Positions 1 to 5,725 of a stretch of DNA of 9,784 nt are shown in pieces. This DNA comes from JBHIBD01 sp046758865 (GTDB lineage Bacteria > Planctomycetota > Brocadiia > Brocadiales > Bathyanammoxibiaceae): the NCBI GenBank assembly GCA_046758865.1, contig JBHIBD010000075.1, forward strand, positions 1 to 9,784, given 5' to 3'. The translations under genes and the position numbers were made by a program. Within the stretch, counting starts at the first letter, position 1. Each line of letters starts with the position of its first letter. A model generated the notes under the pieces. It saw only the letters and a list, made by a program, of their open reading frames with translations, searched no databases and was not told where the DNA came from.

Positions 1-2
1 AT

Positions 3-77
3 TGGCTCCCCAGGGAGGACTCGAACCTCCAACCAAGCGGTTAACAGCCGCCTACTCTACCATTGAGCTACTGGGGA
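3..77 (-). tRNA. tRNA-Asn (anticodon GUU)
   Basis: On the minus strand the sequence folds as a complete cloverleaf. The 5' acceptor strand TCCCCAG (71-77) pairs with CTGGGGA (7-13), followed by discriminator G (6) and an encoded CCA (3-5). The T arm is GGAGG-TTCGAGT-CCTCC, and the anticodon loop CTGTTAA carries GTT, the anticodon for asparagine. It lies about 100 nt downstream of the thioredoxin-fold gene, and a promoter of its own sits at 113-140, so it need not depend on read-through. Nothing in it looks degenerate. Confidence 0.97.
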
Positions 78-112
78 ATTTTTGTTTATTTTAGGTTGTG
101 GGATTATGGGGC

Positions 113-140
113 ATTATACATAAAACAGATGGGATTTCAA
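113..140 (-). promoter_or_regulatory. Sigma70-like promoter for tRNA-Asn
   Basis: Read on the minus strand there is TTGAAA (135-140), a 16-nt spacer and a perfect TATAAT (113-118). Transcription would begin near 106, about 29 nt before the mature tRNA 5' end. The match to consensus boxes and the placement directly ahead of a stable RNA gene support the call. Start-site mapping is not available. Confidence 0.7.
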
Positions 141-179
141 TTGCTGAATGGAGGAGAATTGTTGGTGTGAGGCCTCTGA

Positions 180-839
180 CTATTTTTCTTTAATAAAGCT
201 GACCTTGGTGGCCCAGACGCTGTCTGGGTATTTTTTCAGGAGCTCTTGCCATGCTGCTCTCAGGGCATCGGCGGAGCCTGTGTGCTTAAACTCCGAGACC
301 CCCAGCCAGTATTGGGCCTCGGGCGCACAGGCGCAGTCTGGATATTGGGCAACGACCGCCTTAAACTTGGTGCTCGCCTCCAGATAGTTTCCCTTATCAA
401 AATCGGTCTTGGCCATGCCGAACCAAATCTGTGCCCTGTACTCGTCGGGGGGCAGGAAACCTGTGAACCGGTGATGGATGGTGCCGTCGGCTTCTGCCAC
501 TATTATGGTGGGTGTCCAGGTGACCTCAAACCTCTCGGCAAGCTTTGCGTCCTCACCGACGTGCAGTTTAAGGGGGATGAAGTGCCCGTTTATCAGTTCC
601 GTCACGCTTGCATCTGGGTACGTCACGGCATCCAGCCGTTTGCATCCACCTCAGTGCGGATGGAAGAAGTCAAGGAGTAGGAACTTCTTCTCATCCGTTG
701 CCTTTTCTGAGGCCACGCCAAAATTTTTTGACCCCTTTAGCCATTGTATGGCGTCTTTCCCTTGCGCAACTGGCGTGGGTGAGAGGAGGGTTAGGCTCGC
801 TAGCACCACCAGCACAATGCATGCGGGAATGTGTCGCAT
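180..839 (-). CDS. Secreted thioredoxin-fold selenoprotein (UGGC redox motif) with TPR-like C-terminus
   Basis: Predicted 219-residue exported thiol-redox protein. An ATG at 837-839 has a good Shine-Dalgarno AAGGAG (846-851, 6 nt away). Residues 1 to about 26 are a Sec signal peptide (hydrophobic 8-19, cleavage near PVA/Q). Residues about 45-135 are a thioredoxin fold: strand KFLLLDFFHPH, then an in-frame UGA at residue 63, then GGCKRLDAVTYPD, and the cis-proline motif WTPT (108-111). The UGA sits exactly where family members have the first Cys of CxxC, so the motif is Sec63-G-G-Cys66. Residues about 135-215 look TPR-like and hold a C-A-C pair (169, 171). The frame is unchanged on both sides, so this is not a frameshift. 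A SECIS-like hairpin follows the UGA. Selenocysteine insertion is inferred; the alternatives are a nonsense mutation (TGC or TGT to TGA) or a sequencing error. It ends the gap-to-hemerythrin gene series, and its reducing partner is unknown. Confidence 0.85.
625..653 (-). promoter_or_regulatory. Candidate bacterial SECIS element with UGA-Sec codon
   Basis: In the mRNA the UGA codon (651-653) is followed after 11 nt by a stem ACGGC (635-639) pairing perfectly with GCCGU (625-629). It closes a 5-nt loop UGGAU (630-634). The loop begins 17 nt after UGA and has G at its second position. Known bacterial SECIS hairpins, which recruit SelB with Sec-tRNA, place a small loop with an early G roughly 16-37 nt past UGA, so spacing and shape fit. 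A weaker lower stem (U-G-C with G-U-A further out) may extend it. SelB recognition itself is inferred. Confidence 0.72.
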
Positions 840-845
840 GTTTTT

Positions 846-851
846 CTCCTT
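846..851 (-). promoter_or_regulatory. Shine-Dalgarno of the selenoprotein gene
   Basis: AAGGAG on the minus strand lies 6 nt ahead of the ATG at 837-839. It fixes the start of the signal peptide and shows that the short upstream fragment before the UGA is a translated gene start, not a random open frame. Confidence 0.75.
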
Positions 852-870
852 AATGTGAGATATGCTAAAG

Positions 871-902
871 GCTTAAATGTTTAAGGGTTCAAGGGTTTAA
901 AG
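871..902. repeat. Degenerate 8-nt tandem repeat in the hemerythrin/selenoprotein gap
   Basis: Four units read on the plus strand as GCTTAAAT, GTTTAAGG, GTTCAAGG and GTTTAAAG, and the last abuts the hemerythrin stop codon. Within it, CTTAAA-TG-TTTAAG is a perfect short palindrome. It fills about half of the 64-nt gap between the two genes. It has no U-run or strong GC stem, so I do not call it a terminator. Its role is unknown. Confidence 0.55.
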
Positions 903-903
903 G

Positions 904-1506
904 TTAGTGGTGGTGTCCGTGACCATGTCCGTGGCCTTCGTGACTGTGGCTGTGCCCATGCCCGTGACCGTGTCCGTGGCCCTCATGCCCATGTCCGTGA
1001 CCCCCATGCCCGTGACCTTCATGGCTGCCACCGTATGCATGCATGGGCTCAATTACCTCCTTCTCGACCCGTTCCTTTGAGAGTTTTTCGTCGAGGATGG
1101 GCAGGTATACATCGTTTTCCTTCTGGAAGTGTGGTTCCATGATGCCTTGAAGTTTGCTTGCAGTCTTTTGAATCTTTTTTATGGTTACGTCAGCCGATTC
1201 TTTATAGACGTTGTTTATCTCCGTCTCCAACTCGGTTATGTACTGCTTTATGAATTGGTGGTCCATCTCCATGGTCTTTGTGAACAGGGGGTTGTTCATT
1301 AGTTCAGCAACCTTTCCATACAGGTGCTTTTCCTCACCCTCGGCATGGGGAAGGAGTTCTTCTTTAAGGAAGTTCATCAAATCGTCGAGCTGCCCCCTCT
1401 CCCGGGCACTGAATTTTTGCAGACTCTCTATATCATGAAAGAAGCCGTGAAGTTTTTCCTCCAACATCTTGTGATGCTCTCTTATATCCTCTGTAGGTCT
1501 TGCCAT
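904..1506 (-). CDS. Hemerythrin-like (HHE) cation-binding protein with Gly/His-rich tail
   Basis: A 200-residue soluble protein with no signal peptide or membrane segment. Residues about 5-145 form a four-helix hemerythrin-like domain. Candidate di-iron ligands are His11/His12 in IREHHKML, His54 and Glu58 in LLPHAEGEEKHLY, His83 in MEMDHQF, and His126 with Glu130 in MEPHFQKENDVYLP. Members of this family bind O2 or NO, sense oxygen, or take part in iron and stress handling. Residues 156-200 are a low-complexity tail with 20 His in 45 residues, mostly GH dipeptides with some S and E, as seen in nickel/zinc-storing metallochaperone tails. The start ATG has AGGAGGT (1516-1522) 9 nt upstream. It follows accD by 36 nt and precedes the selenothioredoxin gene by 64 nt. 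The metal bound by the tail cannot be told from sequence. Confidence 0.88.
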   Translation of the reverse strand: MARPTEDIREHHKMLEEKLHGFFHDIESLQKFSARERGQLDDLMNFLKEELLPHAEGEEKHLYGKVAELMNNPLFTKTMEMDHQFIKQYITELETEINNVYKESADVTIKKIQKTASKLQGIMEPHFQKENDVYLPILDEKLSKERVEKEVIEPMHAYGGSHEGHGHGGHGHGHEGHGHGHGHGHSHSHEGHGHGHGHHH

Positions 1507-1542
1507 TCGTTAGACACCTCCTATACTTTTGCAATCAAACGG

Positions 1543-2421
1543 TTAATCTTCGGAATCTACGGTATTATCTGTCTGTTGGTCCACTGTTTCTTCCGTCACA
1601 GTCTCAACGACCGGGCCGCTTAGGTAATCAACGATCTTGGCCAACTCTTTTTTCATATCTTGCCTGGATACTATCATATCCAGGAAGCCATGTTCCAAAA
1701 GGAACTCCGCCGACTGAAAGCCAGGGGGAAGGGTCTTTTTGATGGTCTGCTGGATGACCCTGGGGCCAGCAAAGCCGATCAAGGCCCCTGGCTCAGCTAT
1801 GATTATGTCTCCCTGGGATGCATAGCTTGCCATCACGCCTCCCATAGTAGGGTCGGTGAGGATTGAAATGAATATGCCACCCGAGTCGTGGAGGCGAGAG
1901 ATGGCTGCACTGGTCTTTGCCATCTGCATGAGAGAGAACATCCCTTCCTGCATCCTTGCGCCTCCGCCGGAGCCTGATACAATTATCAGGGGCAGTCCTG
2001 TCTCCGTGGCTTTTTCTGCCGCTCTGGCGATTTTTTCTCCCATTACCGAGCCCATGCTACCCATGATGAAGTTGGAGTCGGTGACACCGAATACAACCTC
2101 CTTGCCCCCTATCCGACCCAGACCCATGATGGCGGCCTCCTTCAGGCCGGTCTTCTCCTGCTCCGATGCGACCCTTTCCTTGTAGCTGATGCGGTCTGTG
2201 AATTCTAGTGGGTCCACCGGGAGCATATTTGCCCAGAGCTCCTCGAAAGAACCCTCGTCTAGGATTATTTTTATCCTCCTTCTGGCTGAAATACGGAAGT
2301 GGTGGTTGCACTCGGGGCAGACGTCAAGCCTCTCCTCCATGGCCTTCTTGTATACAAGGCCCTTGCACGCCGCACACCGTATCCAGAGACCATCGGTTAT
2401 TACCCCTTTTTTCTTGAGCAT
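1543..2421 (-). CDS. accD: Acetyl-CoA carboxylase carboxyltransferase subunit beta
   Basis: Beta subunit of the carboxyltransferase that, with AccA, moves the carboxyl group from biotin on AccB to acetyl-CoA, giving malonyl-CoA for fatty-acid synthesis. The 292-residue length is usual. The N-terminal zinc ribbon has Cys16, Cys19, Cys35 and Cys38. The crotonase-fold part shows GSMGSVMGEKI (121-131), GGGARMQEG (152-160), PTMGGVMASYA (191-201) and EPGALIGFAGPRVI (210-223). The last about 20 residues are acidic and Thr-rich, a variable tail. The ATG directly abuts the rpe stop codon (TAG/ATG, 0 nt), with the Shine-Dalgarno AAGGAG inside the end of rpe, implying translational coupling. accA and folC, frequent partners elsewhere, are not in the window. 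Confidence 0.97.
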   Translation of the reverse strand: MLKKKGVITDGLWIRCAACKGLVYKKAMEERLDVCPECNHHFRISARRRIKIILDEGSFEELWANMLPVDPLEFTDRISYKERVASEQEKTGLKEAAIMGLGRIGGKEVVFGVTDSNFIMGSMGSVMGEKIARAAEKATETGLPLIIVSGSGGGARMQEGMFSLMQMAKTSAAISRLHDSGGIFISILTDPTMGGVMASYASQGDIIIAEPGALIGFAGPRVIQQTIKKTLPPGFQSAEFLLEHGFLDMIVSRQDMKKELAKIVDYLSGPVVETVTEETVDQQTDNTVDSED

Positions 2422-3105
2422 CTAACTCCTTTCTACCGCCAACTTGGACCCTTCCTGTGCGAGGCGCCGCAGGTTTTCTACGGCCTGAGAGGGGTCGGGT
2501 GATTTGAATATGGCAGATGCGGCCGCTATGACGTTTGCCCCCTCCTGGGCGGCGAGGACCACGTTCTTTTCTGTTATCCCTCCGTCAATTTCTATGTCTA
2601 GGCCCTCTGGTGCTATGTCCCTCAGGTGCCTTAACTTGGGCAATACCTCAGGGATAAACTTTTGGCCTGCAAAACCAGGGTTTACGGACATTACCAACAG
2701 CATGTCCACCTCTCCCAGAAGTTCCTCCACCCTTCCCGGGTGTGTAGGGGGATTGAGTGAGATGCCAGCCTGGAACCCGGCCTCCTTGGCCAGGCGGATT
2801 ACCTCCCTGGGGTCATCCTTGGATTCTATATGGAAAACGAAGAAATCTCCCCTACGTGCCGCCTCTCTAAAGGGCCTTATGAATTGGGAGGGATGTTCGA
2901 CCATCAAGTGAAGTCCCATTGGGACCCTGGCGATGTGCTTGAGTCCTTCTACTATGAATGGGCCGATGGTCAAGTTGGGCACGAAGTGGCCGTCCATAAT
3001 GTCCACATGGATTAGGTCCACGCCGGCGTCCTGGACCTTATTTACGTCTTCTTCCAGCCGCATGGGGTTGGCTGCCAGTATGGAGGCCGCTATTTTTATC
3101 TTCAA
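2422..3105 (-). CDS. rpe: Ribulose-phosphate 3-epimerase
   Basis: Interconverts D-ribulose 5-phosphate and D-xylulose 5-phosphate in the pentose phosphate pathway, or in the Calvin cycle if present. At 227 residues it is a full TIM barrel. Visible active-site features are Ser8 in KIAASIL, His33 and Asp35 in HVDIMDGHFVPN, His66 in GLHLMVEHP, the MSVNPGFAGQ phosphate loop (139-148) and Asp174 in EIDGG. Asp35 and Asp174 are the expected acid/base pair. The start is a TTG at 3103-3105: it gives the family-typical K-I-K-I-A N-terminus, no ATG or GTG lies just upstream in frame, and the next Met is residue 15, inside the barrel. The Shine-Dalgarno is poor (AAAGGG about 12 nt away). It follows pgk by 25 nt and touches accD. 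Confidence 0.96.
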   Translation of the reverse strand: MKIKIAASILAANPMRLEEDVNKVQDAGVDLIHVDIMDGHFVPNLTIGPFIVEGLKHIARVPMGLHLMVEHPSQFIRPFREAARRGDFFVFHIESKDDPREVIRLAKEAGFQAGISLNPPTHPGRVEELLGEVDMLLVMSVNPGFAGQKFIPEVLPKLRHLRDIAPEGLDIEIDGGITEKNVVLAAQEGANVIAAASAIFKSPDPSQAVENLRRLAQEGSKLAVERS

Positions 3106-3130
3106 TTGTGTGCTGTGCCCTTTTTTAGAG

Positions 3131-4393
3131 TTATTTGGTGGTCACGGCCATTTGGGCCTTTTTCGCGTGTTCCTGCTTATCGGTCAGGGCAGCGATGCCG
3201 GGGAGCTCACTTCCCTCCAAAAGCTTTAGGAAGGCCCCACCGCCAGTTGACATATATGATACGCTATGAGTTTCCCCAGCCTTGTGCAGTGCCACGTCTG
3301 TGTCGCCTCCACCGACTATGGTGAGTGCGTGAGATTTGGCTACGGCCTCTACTATAGCGTAGGTGCCGCGGCTAAAGGCGTCTATCTCAAATGCTCCCAT
3401 GGGGCCGTTCCACAGTATGGTCTTTGCGTTGTTAATGGCCTCCGAGAAGAGGGTGGTGCTTGCCGGACCGATGTCAAGCCCGTACCAGTTGGCGGGTATC
3501 TCCTGGAAGGTCACTATCTTGGTCTCTGCGTCTGCCGCAAATCTCTCGGCGACTACAAAGTCTACTGGAAGATAGAATTTTTTGCCAGATGCGGTGGCCT
3601 TTTTAAGGATGTCCCTTACCTCTTCTAGCATATCATTTTCCACAGGCTTTGTAGTTGCTGAGAGATTTGCAGCCGACAGGGACTTACCAATCTCGTAACC
3701 CTGGGCCTTCAGGAAGGCGAAGGCCATGGCGCCGCCGATAATTATCTTATCAACCCGCTTGGCAAGGTTCTTGATAATCTTTATCTTGCCCGATATCTTT
3801 CCTCCTCCAAGCACGGCCACCACTGGACGCAGGGGATTGTTTATGGCCTTTTCAAAGTAGTCTATTTCCTTCTTTACCAGGAAGCCTGCGGCCGAGATGG
3901 GTACAAACTCGTTAATGCCTACCATAGAGGCATGGCTCCTGTGGCAGTTTCCAAAGGCGTCCTGGATAAATACATCACAGAGGTGTCCTAGGGCCTCTGC
4001 AAACTCCGGGTCGTTCTTTTTCTCCCCGGTGTGGAACCTAAGATTCTCAAGCAGCACCACATCCCGGGGCTTCATCCTATCTATAATGTCTTTTACCTTC
4101 TCTCCTATGCAGTCCTCTGCGAAGACCACCTCCTTTTCCAGTAGCCTTGACAGCCGCTTGACCACTGGGCGAAGGCTCAGGTTGGGTATGCGCTTTCCCT
4201 TTGGTCTGCCCAGATGGGATGCAAGGACTACCTTTGCGCCTTCGTCTAGGAGATAGTTTATTGTGGGTAGGGTTGCACGGATACGGGTGTCATTGGTGAT
4301 GTTGCCCTGTTCGTCTAGGGGCACGTTGTAGTCCACACGTACCAGTACTTTCTTGTTTTTTACGTCCAGGTCTTTTATGAAGAGTTTCTCCAT
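3131..4393 (-). CDS. pgk: Phosphoglycerate kinase
   Basis: Transfers the phosphate of 1,3-bisphosphoglycerate to ADP in glycolysis, or the reverse in gluconeogenesis or carbon fixation. Family motifs in order: RVDYNVPL (19-26), SHLGRPKG (59-66), LENLRFHTGE (115-124), QDAFGNCHRSHAS (144-156), GGGKISGK (196-203), WNGPMGAFE (328-336), GGGDTDVA (361-368) and STGGGAFLKLLEG (382-394). At 420 residues it is about 20 longer than a typical bacterial enzyme. The extra length comes from a Ser/Ala/Thr-rich insertion near 238-254 and a charged tail of about 15 residues after GIAAL. The usual GGAKVSDK loop reads GGGKISGK, and GGGDS reads GGGDT; both are conservative. It starts 3 nt after the gap stop with no clear Shine-Dalgarno, so coupled translation is likely. 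Confidence 0.97.
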   Translation of the reverse strand: MEKLFIKDLDVKNKKVLVRVDYNVPLDEQGNITNDTRIRATLPTINYLLDEGAKVVLASHLGRPKGKRIPNLSLRPVVKRLSRLLEKEVVFAEDCIGEKVKDIIDRMKPRDVVLLENLRFHTGEKKNDPEFAEALGHLCDVFIQDAFGNCHRSHASMVGINEFVPISAAGFLVKKEIDYFEKAINNPLRPVVAVLGGGKISGKIKIIKNLAKRVDKIIIGGAMAFAFLKAQGYEIGKSLSAANLSATTKPVENDMLEEVRDILKKATASGKKFYLPVDFVVAERFAADAETKIVTFQEIPANWYGLDIGPASTTLFSEAINNAKTILWNGPMGAFEIDAFSRGTYAIVEAVAKSHALTIVGGGDTDVALHKAGETHSVSYMSTGGGAFLKLLEGSELPGIAALTDKQEHAKKAQMAVTTK

Positions 4394-4396
4394 ATC

Positions 4397-5398
4397 TTAT
4401 AGATTGGCAAAGAGTTCCGTCAACTCTGCCATCCTCTGGGAGAATCCCCACTCGTTGTCGTACCACCCCATTACCTTCACAAGGTTATCCTGTATAACGT
4501 AGGTGGAGAGGGAATCAAAGATACAGGAGCAAGGGTTTCCTATGATGTCGGAAGACACAATGGGCTCGTCGCAGTATTCAAGGATACCCTTTAGTTCACC
4601 CTGTGCGGCCTTTTTCATGGCCTGGTTTACCTCTTCCTTGGTAACCTTCTTCTTCAGCATGGCCACAAGGTCTGTTATGGAGCCGTCCACCACAGGCACC
4701 CTCATGGCTATACCGTCCAACTTCCCGTTAAGCTCAGGTATCACCTGCCCTATGGCCTTTGCAGCTCCGGTGGTGGTGGGGATAATGTTCACCGCGGCAC
4801 CCCTGGCCCTACGAAGGTCGCTATGTATGAAGTCTGACACCCTCTGGTCATTTGTGTATGCGTGGATGGTTGTCATGAGGCCCTTTTCGATTCCAAAATT
4901 GTCGTTGAGCACCTTTGCCATTGGGGCCAGGGAGTTGGTGGTGCATGAGGCGTTGGAGATAATTTTATGTTCAGGTTTTAGGGATTGGTCGTTTACGCCG
5001 AGGACGATTACTGCGTCTAATTTATCCTTTGGTGGGGCGGAAAGGATTACCTTTTTTGCACCCGCCTGGAGGTGCTTCTCACAGGCCTCCCTCTTAGTAA
5101 ATATGCCGGTGGATTCTATCACTATATCGATTCCGAGGTCTTTCCATGGAAGCTTTGAAGGGTCTTTTTCCTTTACAAGCCTGATATTCCTTCCGTTGAC
5201 CGATAAGGTATTTTCCTTTGCCTCTACAGTGCCCTGAAACCTGCGGTGTACAGAATCATATTTTAGGAGAAATGCAAGCGATTTAGCATCTGCCAGGTCA
5301 TTTATGGCGACTACTTCTATGGAAGGCCTCTGGGCCATGGCTCTAAAGACAATCCTGCCAATCCTTCCAAAGCCGTTTATGCCTACTCTTATCGCCAT
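4397..5398 (-). CDS. gap: Type I glyceraldehyde-3-phosphate dehydrogenase
   Basis: Oxidises glyceraldehyde 3-phosphate to 1,3-bisphosphoglycerate with NAD, the step directly before phosphoglycerate kinase. At 333 residues it has normal length. The Rossmann motif GINGFGRIGR (6-15) opens the protein. Asp34 in AINDL favours NAD over NADP. The catalytic Cys152 lies in SNASCTTNSLAP and the partner His179 in TTIHAYTNDQ. The SDLRRARGAA loop (phosphate site) and WYDNEWGFSQRM C-terminal signature are intact. The ATG has AGGAAGG (5404-5410) at 5 nt. It is the first gene of the minus-strand series, with a strong predicted promoter about 40 nt ahead, so promoter control of the whole unit acts here. Confidence 0.98.
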   Translation of the reverse strand: MAIRVGINGFGRIGRIVFRAMAQRPSIEVVAINDLADAKSLAFLLKYDSVHRRFQGTVEAKENTLSVNGRNIRLVKEKDPSKLPWKDLGIDIVIESTGIFTKREACEKHLQAGAKKVILSAPPKDKLDAVIVLGVNDQSLKPEHKIISNASCTTNSLAPMAKVLNDNFGIEKGLMTTIHAYTNDQRVSDFIHSDLRRARGAAVNIIPTTTGAAKAIGQVIPELNGKLDGIAMRVPVVDGSITDLVAMLKKKVTKEEVNQAMKKAAQGELKGILEYCDEPIVSSDIIGNPCSCIFDSLSTYVIQDNLVKVMGWYDNEWGFSQRMAELTELFANL

Positions 5399-5439
5399 AG
5401 ATGCCTTCCTTTCGTCTTAAGTAAGTTGAGAATCGCCCT

Positions 5440-5468
5440 ATTTTATGTGGGTGGGGGAGATTTGTCAA
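5440..5468 (-). promoter_or_regulatory. Sigma70-like promoter of the gap-pgk-rpe-accD unit
   Basis: On the minus strand a perfect TTGACA (5463-5468), an optimal 17-nt spacer and TAAAAT (5440-5445). The expected start near 5433 leaves a leader of about 35 nt before the gap ATG, enough for the AGGAAGG ribosome site and little else. No similar box pair was noticed within the downstream series, so this probably drives at least gap through accD. Confidence 0.75.
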
Positions 5469-5554
5469 GCATCAGAGGACGTAGAGAACTGTTCAGGGAC
5501 ATGGTGACCAGCAACTAAGTTCAGTGTACATAGGAGGTAGTATTCTAATTTCTC

Positions 5555-5582
5555 TTGACAGTTCAGACTTTTAATTTAAGAT
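5555..5582 (+). promoter_or_regulatory. Probable promoter of the PPIase gene
   Basis: TTGACA (5555-5560), a 16-nt spacer and TAAGAT (5577-5582) on the plus strand. The -10 box matches only 4 of 6 positions. A nearby TAGAAT (5586-5591) is a better -10 but lacks a -35 at proper distance. The downstream half overlaps a palindrome at 5580-5594. Confidence 0.5.
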
Positions 5583-5594
5583 ATTTAGAATATC
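5580..5594. promoter_or_regulatory. Palindrome over the predicted PPIase transcription start (possible operator)
   Basis: GATATT-TAG-AATATC is a perfect 6+3+6 inverted repeat that overlaps the end of the predicted -10 box and the expected start site near 5589. A dyad in this place could be a repressor operator. It is AT-rich, so chance is possible, and I recognise no specific regulator family. Confidence 0.35.
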
Positions 5595-5610
5595 GGACAG
5601 CAAGGTTTAA

Positions 5611-5626
5611 CACCTATCAATAGGTG
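5611..5626. promoter_or_regulatory. Palindrome/hairpin in the PPIase leader
   Basis: CACCTAT-CA-ATAGGTG is a perfect inverted repeat. As RNA it would form a 6-bp stem with a UCAA loop, sequestering the GG-rich stretch just before the GTG/ATG codons at 5624-5632. It could be a DNA operator or a leader hairpin. It also argues against initiation at those upstream codons. Confidence 0.4.
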
Positions 5627-5725
5627 GTGATGTTGCTTATTATGACCGCACTGTTAGGGTGCCACAGAAGTTCCGTTAACGGAAAACTTACTCATTTATC
5701 ATTCAGACAAACGGAAGGGTTTCCT

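Larger units (their letters stand above)
5399..5725. other. Divergent intergenic region between gap and the PPIase gene
   Basis: This 327-nt region holds a minus-strand promoter for gap (5440-5468), a plus-strand promoter (5555-5582) and two perfect palindromes (5580-5594 and 5611-5626). From 5630 the PPIase frame is open upstream of its preferred start and would encode a short hydrophobic stretch with a lipobox-like LLGC, but it has no properly spaced ribosome site. Between 5470 and 5550 I see no gene or RNA structure. Confidence 0.6.

Noticed and set aside
651..653. UGA in the thioredoxin-fold gene as a frameshift or pseudogene break
   Set aside because: Both sides are in the same frame with no missing or extra bases, the redox motif fits if UGA is Sec, and a SECIS-like stem follows. 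A simple nonsense mutation is not formally excluded, but it is the weaker reading.
148..858. Several plus-strand open frames across the selenoprotein gene
   Set aside because: They are antisense to a gene with signal peptide, thioredoxin motifs and a ribosome site. Their translations show no domain or plausible composition.
904..1030. Repeated GTGACCATG-like DNA units as a CRISPR or tandem repeat array
   Set aside because: The repetition is the codon pattern of the GH-rich protein tail in the hemerythrin gene; there are no spacers.
4503..5237. Long open frame (244 codons) on the plus strand antisense to gap
   Set aside because: It lies fully within an unmistakable GAPDH gene, its product resembles no family, and it is the usual by-product of codon bias on the other strand.
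5491..5566. Three copies of GTTCAG at 5491, 5519 and 5561 (spacing 28 and 42 nt)
   Set aside because: The multiples of 14 are curious, but a 6-nt motif three times in a short AT-rich gap is weak, and flanking bases do not match well enough to call a regulator site.
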